Shown here piece by piece: positions 1-12,959 of a stretch of 64,000 nucleotides of DNA. The position numbers and the translations under genes were made by a program. Numbering within the stretch: position 1 is the first letter of the stretch; the number at the start of each line of letters is the position of its first letter. The notes below the pieces were generated by a model. It saw nothing but the letters and a program-made list of their open reading frames with translations, was not told where the DNA came from and did no database searches. The DNA comes from Bugulina stolonifera (lineage: Eukaryota > Bryozoa > Gymnolaemata > Cheilostomatida > Bugulidae). The stretch covers positions 9,372,501-9,436,500 of the forward strand of contig OW285190.1 of the NCBI GenBank assembly GCA_935421135.1, in the 5' to 3' direction.

Positions 1-889
1 CAATCAACAGCTCAAAGTATGCCTATGAATATTTACACTGCCTATCCGGTAGCTCAGTCTGGATGTAAGTTGTCTTCTCCTTCAGTGAATCACCAACACA
101 ATTTTTCCAGGCAATACTGTAGGTTAGTGGTGAAGAATTGTTTTGTTATTTCCATCTACACAACTTACATGCTATATATGTGTATCACTATAAGTGAGCC
201 CAAACCATGGGGTAAAACAGTAGTACTGTAGACATACAAGTACATGTACAAATATGTGTACAATGCACTTGTTGAGGCAGTACATTATAGATAAATAGTA
301 ACAATAATACGGTAATCAGATTGTATTTGCCTTTAATCCAGACGGGAGTGAAGAGTGTTTTATTCATCAAAGTAATGCATCACAATTGTATGAAAATTGA
401 TTATAATCATATATGTGTACATGTAGGTTAACTGTACATTATGCTAATTATGTCACTGTAGGTAGATTGTAGATTGGGAACACAGCGACCTAAATTATGA
501 CTGAATTTTGGCTAAGAAATAACTGATTAATTATAACTTAAGGCAAGACGACTCCAATTGCCGCAAAGTAATGAATAATTTAATTATCGACTAGTTACAG
601 GAACATTGTGTCTTCAAGCCTTGCAAGCTCTTACACAGTTAAATGTGACCTTGTAGTTTCAAAGGTTCAATAATGTAAGGAGGAGCACTATCATTGGATC
701 TACATGTATCTCTAATCATATTTTACAGACACTGTTGGTGTGCATCAACGTATCATAGGTGGCCAAGCCGTACTGTTGCAGGGGGAACCTGACCACACGC
801 TGTCACCAAGTGCCCCTGGTAGTGTAACCCAGTTACCATCAGACCATGTGACCAAGTATGCTACTCCATCACAAACTCTACCTGCATAA
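1..889 (+). CDS. Host gene, last two exons (partial at window edge)
   Basis: Exons 1-64 and 729-889 are separated by a GT-AG intron (donor GTAAGT at 65, acceptor TTTTACAG ending at 728). The first exon ends with one base of a codon and the second supplies the other two, so the frame is kept to a TAA at 887-889. The visible 74 residues are rich in Q, S, P and T with no motif I recognise, as in a disordered C-terminal tail. The gene starts outside the window. It converges on the GTPase gene whose stop is at 1844. Product unknown; the matching phase and open frame make coding status likely. Confidence 0.6.
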
Positions 890-1843
890 TGCTGAGTAAG
901 ACTATGCCAAGAAGAAGCGTTCTATAAACATAGAGGGGTACATGCTACACTGCAACTTAAATGTGCACTAGATAATCCGAAATCACTGGAAATTTCAAGT
1001 AATTTCACAGCAAAAATTAATATACACTCTAAGCAAGTGTTCATGTGGTATAGAAAAAGTAACTGGAAGGTAGGGTAGAGCGGAGACTTTACAGTGGGTT
1101 ACTATAAATTGCCGTTATTGCTTAATTATTTTGATTTACTGTCTTCTTTTTGTTTATTTATTTACACTGTCTCACCTTGACTTCAGAGAGTTAATAAAAC
1201 TGCAGTAAGACGTCCTATATTTTATTTATACTCAAAGAACTGGAATACACTGTATTATCATGCAATTAAATTCATCGCAATGTTTCTTATTTTGAGCAAC
1301 TACATGCAAAAACCTATTTTGAGGAACTCTGTTATCCATAGCAGTGATAATTTTGTAATGATGGTTGTCAACTGATTATGATGTAATAAGTGGTCCTCTA
1401 AAAGAGACACATTTACCAGTATTCAGCGATATTACCACTAATAGTTTATTTTCTAGTTGAATATAATATAAAATGGTGCACTTGATTAAACAAAATTCAA
1501 TGTAATGTGCTAGCTGAATCCCCTTCACCTACTTTTTACTCAACTGGCTAATATCTGCTAAAATCATGGCAAAAAATGTGTGTACAATGCTTGCAACAGA
1601 ATTGATATACATGTACATTCTAGCATAACATTCGTGTTATTTCCATTTGCTGAAAATGAATAATGATTTTATACGTAAATAAAGTAGATTTAAAAAACTG
1701 TTGCCATAATCTTGAAAGTCAAAATTCCAAATTCAAATGGGCTAATGTATAACATGGATTAAGCTATAGTTAGAACAGATTTTATAAGTTTTGTATTAGA
1801 GTTGGTATAAATGTGAAGAGCTGTCTGTATCACCATTGTGTGG
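890..1843. other. Intergenic gap between convergent genes
   Basis: AT-rich sequence between two tail-to-tail stop codons. It should hold both 3' UTRs. I see no open frame, repeat or RNA gene in it. Confidence 0.5.
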
Positions 1844-4800
1844 TTAGTTCTCAGTTGTTTCTTTAGGAGGAAGATTCTCCAGTTCGGCTGCCAACTTCCG
1901 GTGCTTTTCTTGGTCTGTTTGCAGCTTCTTCTGTGTTTCAAACAGCTCAAACTCATTTCTGAGGTCACTATATAACGAATCTCTGATGCTATAGAGCCGT
2001 TCTACATACTTCCTACAAATAGTCAGTCTTGGTGTAACATGTACTAGACTTTTCACTTATAAGTACCCTGCTGCCGAATAACACACATTTCCAACCAGTA
2101 ATATAAGCTGTATTGCTAAGCCTGTTATTGAGTGCAAAATATGGCCTAACATTAGTTCCAGCACAACATAAATATTGTGGCTTACCATATTTTGTTGCAA
2201 TGTTTGGCCATGGTATTGGCTAAACATTCAGACAATGTTTAGGAACAGCATGACCGTTTGTAATGGCATCATATGCCCACATTGGTGACCCAGTAAAATA
2301 TTGTAACTTACTGTGACCTACATGTACTTTTCTTTTTTGTTAAACATGTTTGGTACCCAAATTGATTTACTGATTTCATGTGTTACTGAATGCAAATGCG
2401 TGTTATTGTGGTTTTGAGTGAGAACATTGATGATTGGACAGAAAATTTAGAACAGAATTAAAAGCAACAACAATTCAAAAGTGCTTTTTGTCAAAATAGC
2501 AATTACTCACGCTTAGTAAATCGTCTGAGCTCTAAAAAGGTTCTCTAGTGTCACAACCAATTTCCCAAAACAATTAAAGCAGTTGACACATTGGTTATAG
2601 GCTGCAAAAATATTTTAGTTGATATTTCCTTAGAGTGTGCTGACTGAACCCGTTCACTCTCTCTAGCCCTAGACACGCTTGCATGGCTGTATCACAGCTG
2701 TACAAACCCAGCTACCCATTCAGACACACCGACATTCTAGTAGCAATTTCCCACCCACAGTAAAGTAGGCAACCTTTAATGTTCATACATACTCAACAGA
2801 TCCATCTCGACTCTTGTCATGTCTGTGTCTCTGAAATGCTTTAATAACTTGTTCTACTTCGAGCTCATACTTCTCTTTGAGCTGATCTTCCGACTCTATG
2901 TTACCCAGCTCTTCAGGTGAGTTTAACTGAAACAAATGTACACGCATTATGAATTGCCACATGTGTGCTTCTGTGAGCAAAATGAGATGAATCATTTGGG
3001 ACTATCAAATATTTTCAACACTCCAAAGTACATTGCACGTATTAGGTTTTAGCCACTCATGAACACCACAAAGTTATGATCTACAGTAGCTCACATACTT
3101 CTGTGTTTGTCACTTTGAATATTGCAGTTACATGTAATCCTTGTTAGGAAACATACCAGGAGAGTACCATAGCACAACCACATACCTTTTTCTGAATGCT
3201 GGTAAGCTCCTCTTGCTTGTCTTTAAATTCTTTCAACAGGAGCCCATCCTTCAAGGCTTCTGATGAGCTTTTAGTCTGTGGCAAATCTTCAGTTTCCAAC
3301 CATTTTTTCTGTGCCTAGAATAAAAAATCATCAGTTCTATACTGCAAAAAATCAATCCAACAGTAATATTATGAACTGTGCTTCAGCTTTTCTGGAAAGC
3401 ACAAAGTTACATGCAATGTTAAGGGACTAGGAAGGCAAACCTACATAGTAAATCAATGTGTCTATCACATGTCTATCACCCTTGCCCTTGTCAGTGATGT
3501 CTTACCATGTACGTGGGTATCACAATAATTTATGAAAATTCTACCTGGAAGTGGGAAATAATTTCTCGGGCTGATGACCAGTACAGCTGCTCCCCTTCTT
3601 TTCCTGGTTTGGTATCACAGAGAGATTGAAACAGTAATTTTGCAACTTTGCAAAACTCTTCGGGTACCTCTGCAACAATAAAAACCTGTAAATTACAATT
3701 TTTTGATTTATGTTAGATCTGGACTAAAATTTCATGATTCAATGGATAAAGGTTGACATTGCTAACGGAGTGAGTATTCAACACAAATTCTGATAGATGA
3801 AGGAACATGATGAACTCCAGAGCAATGTCCTTTGTATAATACAGAAAACACGTTAACCATATAAAGCATGAAAAATTTAGCTGCATTTCAGAAGCACAAA
3901 AAATATGTGGTTATGAGAGTTAAAATCACAACTTCTACATTGTAAGAAAAAACGCAAGTGTAAAGAATGATGTGTGCCTAACAATGTGAAAAACCTTAGA
4001 TAATAATTTATATAGCAGGCAAACACTTTTTTTATTCCAAACAGCAACAATAGTAGTATAGTCAGTGCAGATCTACACAGACACCCGGCCATTTCCGCGT
4101 CGTATTAGCCCTAGATCCAAAAACTCCCCGGGCGGACGACCACCCCACCCGTCCTCTTGCCCCTTCCTCTCCCCTAAACCTCACTCTATGTGCAAAGCCC
4201 TAGAACCTACTCCCCCCATCGCGGGTGGGGTTTCAAAAACCTCATCGGCTGTTCCGCGGAACCCAGTCTAAAGAGCAAACCCCGCGCCCCGCCCTCGCCC
4301 CGTCCCACGGCTCGGGCGAGGGGGCGCGCGTACGCGCGCGCCCCCCCGCCATGCGAACCCCACCCGTCCTCCCTCCACCCGTCCCCGCCCCTCCCCACCC
4401 CTCCCCTCCGCCTCGCCCTCCGCCTCGCGGCGGTTCTCGTTTGCGAGTCCAGCCGTGGCCCCACGCCGCCCTCCCCCCGCCCATCCCCCGCCCCTCCCCC
4501 GCCCTCCCGCCCCAACGACCCGTCGCGGCCCTCGCGGGCGGACCGTCGGCTGGAGTAGGGTGAAGCGAAGGAAAATACGGGTTAGAGTAATGGTGTGTGA
4601 TGTATTCTAGAATAGATGATATACGACTATGAAAAATATGAGTCAGGGTAATGATACACGAGTTTGTTTTAATTTTCAATGCGTTTGAGAGTAATAATAT
4701 AAAATCAATCGATAAAAAACTTGATATGTGACTACGAAAAATATGAGTAAGGGTAATGATACGCGAGTTTGTTTTAATTTTCAATACGTTTGAGAGTAAT

Positions 4801-7800
4801 AATATAAAATCAAGCGATAAAAAACTTGATATACGACTATGAAAAATATGAGTAAGGGTAATGATACACGAGTTTGTTTTAATTTTCAATACGTTTGAGA
4901 GTAATAATATAAAATCAATCGATAAAAACCGATATACGACTATGAAAAATATGAGTAAGGCTAACGATACACGAGTTTGAGAGTAATAATATGAAATCAA
5001 TTGATAAGTAGACACGAATGAGTGTGAATGACAAAAGTTTTTGCCTCAAAACTGTGCAGTGGCGGGGAGGAGACGCTCGCCGAGGATGGAGTCTAGAATG
5101 GCACAATCGTAGAATGTTCTCCCGCTCTTGGAAGTCTTCTGTCCCTTGTACACCATCACGGAGGGGAGGAGCTCTTTCATCGAAACTGCCAGACGTCCCG
5201 GAAGGAAGACCTCTCCCTTTTTTTCTTCGTTTCCAATCCGGCACTCGTAGGTGGCAATGGAGTTGCTCGCATTATCACCATCACCGCATCTTGGGACGTA
5301 TGTGGGTCGGAGCGCGGTCACCACCAGCACAGAACCAACGGGGAATGAAGATAGCGTTTGCACTCGAAAAAATTCTTCCAACTAGGCCAAGGTCTTCTTT
5401 CTCAAGTCACCGGCCAGCTTTTTCATGGCTGCTCCTGGCAGGGAGCACACGCTCTCGATACGGTTGAATGTGTTTTGTCCTTTAGCGGTCTCCTGCTGTC
5501 CCAAGTACACCATGATCCTAGGTGGAAGGGTGAGGTCCTTTAGCTCCTCTTCTTTGACATCCGCTAGCTTGGGCATGGCGTGACGAATGTTGGTGTGAAA
5601 GCTGATGCAATGTCTCATCCCCTTGTCATCCACATAGCTTGCCCTGGCTAAGAATGCTTTTCCGAATGCCGTTTCAACCACCGAACCTCCACTCACTTCT
5701 AGCACAGTTCCTGGCTCTAGCTCTGACAGCTTCACCGTTGTCTGCAGAGAGCTCCTCTTCTCCGCTCCCATGCTCCTACAATAACGAAAGTGGTGTATAT
5801 AGATCCGACAAAGCGGTTAAACGGGAGAAAGATAGTACGGTAATTTATAGATATACGAATAGGGCTACTTACATTAGGGTTGCCGCCACTGCACGAGCTT
5901 TCTCCAGGCTTAGTCCCCCGCTCTTTTTCTTCCCCTTGCAAGGGGACTTGGTAGCTTTTTTTCCCTTCGTCGTCTCACCACCATCCATTTCTTCCGTAGC
6001 CGTATCGGCTCCGTGGCCATCATCATCATCATCATCTGATATTACAACCACCTGGGGTTTCTTCTTTTTCTTAGCACAGATTTCATCTCCTTTTGGGTTC
6101 TTCCTCTTCTTGGTTGTTGTGGTCTCGCCCCTATCCAAGGCCCGCTCCGGGGAGGATGGAGAGTCCGCCATGTTAGAAAGATCCTTTCGGGCAAGACTCC
6201 CCACTCCTATTATTTTCCCCTTCTTCCGTGCCTCTTTTAACGCATCCACCTCTTCTTTCCTCTTCTGACTGCACTCTTCTTCTTCAATAATTCCATCCAT
6301 TTGTGAGTCCGTTAAGCCCGCAAATAACTCTTCTTGGTTTTGGACTATGTTGTCAGTATCCATTGATAATGTACTATTGTAGTAGTGTAGCTGTACAGTA
6401 GTGATGTGCTGAACTTTGAATGCTGAGACTGTGATCCCACTCTCCCTTTATACATCTGCTCATTTCTTGACTCCTCCCTTTTTTTTATCCAATCCCAATG
6501 TGATCCGATGCACCCCGATGTGAATCCGAAGCCTCCCGATGCACCCCGATGTGAATCCGAAGCCTCCCGATGCACCCCGATGTGAATCCGAAGCCTCCCA
6601 ATGTGAATCCGAAGCCTCCCGATGCATCCCGATGTGAATCCGAAACCTCCCGATGCACCCCGATGTGAATCCGAAGCCTCCCGATGCATCCCGATGTGAA
6701 TCCGAAGCTTCCCGATGCATCCCGATGTGATTCCGAAGCTTCCCGATGCATCCCGATGTGAATCCGAAGCTTCCCGATGCATCCCGATGTGATTCCGAAG
6801 CTTCCCGATGCATCCCGATGTGAATCCGAAGCTTCCCGATGCATCCCGATGTGATTCCGAAGCTTCCCGATGCATCCCGATGTGATTCCGAAGCTTCCCG
6901 ATGCATCCTGATGTGTCCCGATGTGTCAATTCACATCGGGGTGCATCGGGATGCATCGGGAAGCTTCGGAATCACATCGGGATGCATCGGGAAGCTTCGG
7001 AATCACATCGGGATGCATCGGGAAGCTTCGGATTCACATCGGGATGCATCGGGAAGCTTCGGAATCACATCGGGATGCATCGGGAAGCTTCGGATTCACA
7101 TCGGGATGCATCGGGAAGCTTCGGAATCACATCGGGATGCATCGGGAAGCTTCGGATTCACATCGGGATGCATCGGGAAGCTTCGGAATCACATCGGGAT
7201 GCATCGGGAAGCTTCGGATTCACATCGGGATGCATCGGGAAGCTTCGGAATCACATCGGGATGCATCGGGAAGCTTCGGATTCACATCGGGATGCATCGG
7301 GAGGCTTCGGATTCACATCGGGGTGCATCGGGAGGCTTCGGATTCACATCGGGGTGCATCGGGAGGCTTCGGATTCACATCGGGAGGCTCCGGATTCACA
7401 TCGGGGTGCATCGGGAGGCTTCGGATTCACATCGGGAGGCTTCGGATTCACATCGGGGTGGTATTGCCAAGGGTGGGGAAATGGTTAGACTCCGCCCACT
7501 GAATACTACTATTTAAGGTATGAGTTTCTCACTCTAGCAGTATGAACAATCAGCCTCTAGTCAACAGAGTGAGAGTAAACAGAGACAGCTACCTACTAGT
7601 CAGCGCCTGATCAGAGATGTCAACAAGTACAACATAAGGTTAGTGCTAAATAGGGTAATCGGCAGCAATTGTGAAGTGTCTATTGTATATAACGCTATTG
7701 AGCCAAAAATAAAAAAATTAACTTACACCCTACTACTATATATTTTTTATAGGGAGACTAAACAGAGACACTTACCTACTAGTCAGCACCTGATCAGAGA

Positions 7801-10800
7801 TGTCAACAAGTAAAAAAGGTTAGTGCTAAATGAGGTAGTTGGTAACAATTGTGGATTGCTAATAGTAGTATGAGGTAAAAGAATAACTTACACCCTACTA
7901 TTTTGTATTTTTATAGGGGGGGAGAGCTCTCGTCAGGCCGAGCACACCTGTCAACTATGCGGTCTGGTTCTCAAAACAGCGTTTTCTCTAGACAGGCACA
8001 CGAAGAGAATGCATGCACAGGCTCACCCACACAAGTGCCCGGTTTGTGGCGGATGTTTTGATGGGAGGAGAAAGCTAGGTCATCACATGAGACGATTTCA
8101 TAGCGAGGCCAAGGCGGAAAAAGATGAGGGGGATGCAGAGAAGTTTGATGATGTTTTCTGGTCCAAACTTCCAACAGCTGAAGAGGGGGATGAGATGGGG
8201 GTGCTACTAGCCCGCTATTGGAGTTCGATCAGGTCCACAATACACTCTCGTCCTGTAGAAGACATTCTCAACGTTCGAGTGTGGAGAGGGGAATGTGAAG
8301 ATGAAGGAGATGAAGAGGTGTGGACTAAATTGAGAGCGATGTGGAAGAGAGTACCTTGTACTGTGAAGATTAACTGTAGCGCTGGAGTCATCCTCGAGCA
8401 TAAGACCAGTGGAGAGTTGCGCTACTTTCACTCATCAAGCAACAATGCCGCGTTCTTCCCCAAGCCAAGACTGATCAGAGCAGAGAATGAGATGAGAGAG
8501 TTTTGCGAATCTGTGCAGGAGCTCGACTTGAGAGAGAGGTCAGCACAAAGGAGACCGAACACCGCTTGGGTTTTACGTCACATTGCAAATTTGACATTCT
8601 ACATCTATAAACTCCTAGAGATTGGCAAGGTGGGTGGTGTAGTGAGCAAACTCCCAGACTACATACTTAACAACCGACATGTGATAGCACTAGATGTAGA
8701 CTTTTGGGCCAGAGGAGGTGCCCGTCCCTACCCAGACAAATTGTGTTTCTTTAGATGTTTGGCCATGATGTATGACTGTAACTGCGACCCAAAGAAGGGA
8801 TGTTGCTGTCATCGCCCCTCTCAGACCACAACACATCGTTTGTTTAAACAATACATGAGACAATCTAGATCTTCTTCCCCACCCTCATCAACTTTGTCAG
8901 ACTTTCCCGGGGTGGACGCGAGTGATCTGCTGGCCTTGGAAGATCATTTTGACATATCTATAACAGTCTTCTGCCTAACTGATGAGGGGGTAGCTCCGAT
9001 AGTTTGGTCATCTGGGGCACGAAACAAAGCCCGTAAACTCTTTGTCAACATGTACGAAAAACACTTCAGCTGGATAAAGAATGTTGATTCGTTTGCCAGA
9101 TGTTTCACCTGCAAGTTGTGCGATGGCGCTTTCACACTTTTGTCCAGCCTACGGCGACATAAGTGCTCGCCAGAGGAAGCATCGGTGTTTGTTTTCCCTG
9201 GTGGAACGTTTGGACCCCCGCCAACCATATTCACAAAACTCAAGCGAGTGGCGGGAATAGAGGTAGTGAACCCCGACCTCTTATACTACCCCTACTATAT
9301 CACCTATGATATTGAATGCTTCATGCCAAAAGACAACCTACAAACTAACACCTCCACAATGACTTTTAGTGCAAGACACGAGTTACTGAGCATATCTGTA
9401 TGTTCTAACGTCCCGGGGTTTGAGCAGGCCAAGTGTTTTGTGACGAGTGTCGACAGCAAGGATGGAACGAAGTGCATTCGTCAATTCGTCCAATACATAG
9501 CAAAGATTGCTGACGTGGCAGGAGATTTGTTCGGAGAAAGATTCCAGGATGTACGCAAGCGACTCTCTACTTTCCTTGCGGATCGGGCGGATAGAGAAGA
9601 AGCCTTTGCTGACGAAAAGTTCTCTAACGTCTCGACTTACAGGGTGAAGTCCGGTCTCTCCGGATTAGAAAGAGAGTTAGAACAGCACATCTCCAGCGTT
9701 CCGGTGGTTGGTTTCAACTCACAAAAGTATGACTTAAATATACTAAAGGGACCTTTGCTTCGCTCTCTACAAGAGGAGGAGGGAGAAGATTTTGTCTTCA
9801 TCGTTAAGCGTGTTAACAGTATGTCCTGCGTGGAGAGTAGACGTTTTAGGTTCCTTGACATATGCAACTTTATCGCACCGGGCTTCAACTACTCCAAATA
9901 CTTGAAGGCATTTGGCGTGTCAGAGAGTAAGGGATTCTTTCCTTACGACTGGGTAGATTCCCTGAGAAGGTTGGATTATTATGGACTCCCTCCCCGAGAG
10001 AGTTTTTTCAACTCGCTGACTCAGCAAGAATTGAGCGAGCAAGATTATCACCACTGTCAGGTCGTGTGGGAAAGAGAGAACATGGAAACGTTCAGGGATT
10101 TTCTCATCTGGTACAACAACCTCGATGTGGCCCCATTCATCGAGGCCATTGCACGTCAGAGCTCTATCTATCGACAAAAGGGTATTGACATGTTGAAATC
10201 CGCAATCTCGCTTCCAGGCTTGGCTATCAGATGGTTGTTTATGGAGGTGGAGGCCCGACCTTATGGCTACTCTCCTCCACAAGCCGCTCTTCCGCTGCAT
10301 AGGTTAATGTCTCTCCGAGACGAACTTTGCAACTCGCAACCCATATGTCTGTTCGATGAGGAGAGCAAAAGTCTGTACCATACTCTTCGCGATAACCTTG
10401 TGGGAGGGCCAAGCATTATCTTTCACAGACATCATGAAGTTGGAGTGACCTCTATTCGAGAGAAGATGTATGGCACATCCGCAAAACCCTGTAGGTCCAT
10501 TCTGGGAGTTGATGCCAACGCCCTCTACCTATACTGTATGATGGGGAATATGCCTACGGGTTATCCCAGGCGGAGGCTAGAGAGCCGAGGCTTTGCTCTA
10601 GAACCTATTAAAAAGTTCAGCAAAGTGGCGCATGGTTGGTTAGAGTTCCAATCGTGGAAGAGAGGAGAGGTCATCCTTCACCAACAGAATGGAGGAGAAA
10701 TGAGGATAGGCTGTCACAACCTACCAGTGGATGGTTATAGCGAACAGAGTCGGACGGTGTACCAATTCCACGGTTGCTACTGGCATGGGCACGAGTGCGA

Positions 10801-12913
10801 GCTAGGAGGGAACGGAAAAGGTGTCAGAAACATGACGAATGAAGAGCTCCGGGTGGACACTGCAAGGAAAGAAGATTACATCAAGGCTCTAGGCTATAAG
10901 CTCATCACCACTCGGCAGTGTGAGTGGGAAGCGCGAGTTCGTTCGGATGTAGAAGTTAGGACATTTCTCGCCATCTTCTTTTCTTCTCTCTATCCGGAGA
11001 GGGGTTACGTCAACCTCGATAAGATAATCAATAACATTCGTAGTGGAGAGTACTATGGTTTAGTGGAGTGTGACATTTCCGTACCCGAAGAGCTAAAAGC
11101 GAAGTTCTCTGAGATGGCACCTATTTTCAAGAATATAAACGTGGGAAGAGAACACCTTAGCGAACACATGCGCGCTTTTGCCGAACGGAACGGATTCTTG
11201 AAGAGACCTCAGCGAATGCTCGTGGGGAGTCTTTTTGGCGAGCGAATCACACTACTCTCCGATCTGGCTAGATGGTATCTAGATCAAGGTTTGATAATTA
11301 CCAGGATCTATCAGTTTGTTCACTTTATCCCACGAGCCATCTACAAAGACTTTGGTTCTTCGGTCTCAGACGCAAGAAGAGGTGGGGATGTGAACCCCGA
11401 CCTGGCCCTCTTGGCCAGCACCAGCAAGCTCGTTGGGAATTCAGCCTACGGAAAGACCATAACAAATAAAGAGAAACATAAGACTGTCAAGTATGTGGAG
11501 ACAGTAGAGGAGGCGGCTGTCAAAGTGAGGAGTAGGCACTTTTCTAGTCTCAACGAAGTTGATGAAAACTACTTTGAGATAGAGCTTCACAAGAAAAAGG
11601 CAAGTGTTGACAATCTTTTTTTTTTTATTTTGATTCTTGATTTGACGAAACTTTTTCTGAGTGGTAGGGTAAACTCTCTCTCTCTCTCTCTCTTTCTTTC
11701 TTTTAGATTCGAATGGATGTTCCATCTGTCGTAGGATTCGTTATCCTCCAGAGAGCCAAGTTGAGAATGCTAGAATTCTACTACGACTTTATGGATAGGT
11801 AAGTAGAACTAGACTATACAAAGATTTTATCAAATCCTTCTCTATTTATTCTTTGGTGTCAACCCCAACCCCCCCCCTCCCCCTACAACCCGTCCGTTTT
11901 ATTTTCACAGATTCGTCAGCAGAGAGGACTTTGAGTACGTAGAAATGGACACGGATAGCGCTTACATGGCTCTGAGTGCTCGTAGTATAGATGAGGTCAT
12001 CCGAAAAGATAAAAAAGAAGAGTTCTACAGAGAATATGGTAGATGGTTTCCCAGACCCTTCTGCGATAGGCACAAGGGAGACTTTATCACGACCAAGGTG
12101 CTCGGCCAAGAGTGGGAGATGAGGGAATGTTGTGAGAAGGTGCAACGATACGAAACACGAACCCCCGGCCTGTTTAAGGAGGAGTTTCGGGGGGAGGGGG
12201 TCATCGCGCTCAACTCAAAAACATACTTTTGCTGGTCCGCTGATGGTGATAGCAAGTATAGCAGCAAAGGACTAAACAAAAGAGGAAACGCCCTAACCAA
12301 AGAGAAGTTCCTCTCCGTGCTCAGGACAGGGGAGTCGGTGAGAGGGGACAATCGGGGTTTTATCAGAAGAGGAAACCAAACGTATAGCTACACCCAGCTA
12401 AAGACCGGACTCACCTACTTCTATGGTAAGCGGAAGGTTGCAGAAGACGGGGTGAGTACGAGTCCTATAGAATGCTAGTACTGATTTCTCGGAGATGAGA
12501 CTACTTCATTCGATAAATTGGAGAGTAAACGAACAGTGCATCATAACCCTTGTACATATACCCGTATAATTTTTTTCACATTCACTCTCTATTGTAAGGG
12601 GTTTCCGTCCTCAAAACGGAGGGTTTACCGGTTGTAGCCTTAAAACCGAGCAATAAAACACTAGCTAATACATTAAAAACCATTTACCTCTCCAAACCAA
12701 AGGGGTAGACGGTACTAGCGCAGCTTCCGCTCATACTCACCCCTTATCAGTTCACATTTCTTCTATTGTCTTCATTCGTAGGTGGGGGGTGACATCGCAC
12801 GCGCACGATGCGCTCTCTCCCTATCGGAGTTTGCTACCCGGGGGAAAGTGGACGCGGTGGTCAAAGAAATTGGTGGCGAGTCAACGACATCATCGCGGAG
12901 GCGGGTCTATTTG

Positions 12914-12959
<46 letters not shown>

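Noticed and set aside
40..75. tRNA-like GGTAGCTCAGTCTGGATG
   Set aside because: No T-arm, acceptor stem or anticodon loop follows; it is coding sequence of the partial host exon running to a splice donor.
2783..2995. Alternative exon 11 end at 2789 for the GTPase gene
   Set aside because: It would put exon 12 out of frame; the GTATGT donor giving an exon end at 2793 keeps the frame to the stop at 1844.
4190..5015. Long proline/arginine-rich frames in the TIRs and a 257-codon minus-strand frame
   Set aside because: GC-rich TIR and 105-bp repeat artefacts, open in several frames at once and repeated in mirror image at 13262-13893.
6503..7461. CRISPR-like array
   Set aside because: Units are contiguous with no unique spacers, arranged as a palindrome in a eukaryotic transposon.
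6345..7516. Several overlapping 120-225-codon frames rich in SHRDASGSFG-like repeats on both strands
   Set aside because: They are the 31-bp minisatellite read in every frame; since 31 is not divisible by 3, no frame has stops. Same for 52381-52895.
11600..11734. Polymerase ending at 11734 as one large exon
   Set aside because: That end translates an intron with a TC-repeat; splicing at 11599/11707 recovers the conserved region up to the DTDS motif.
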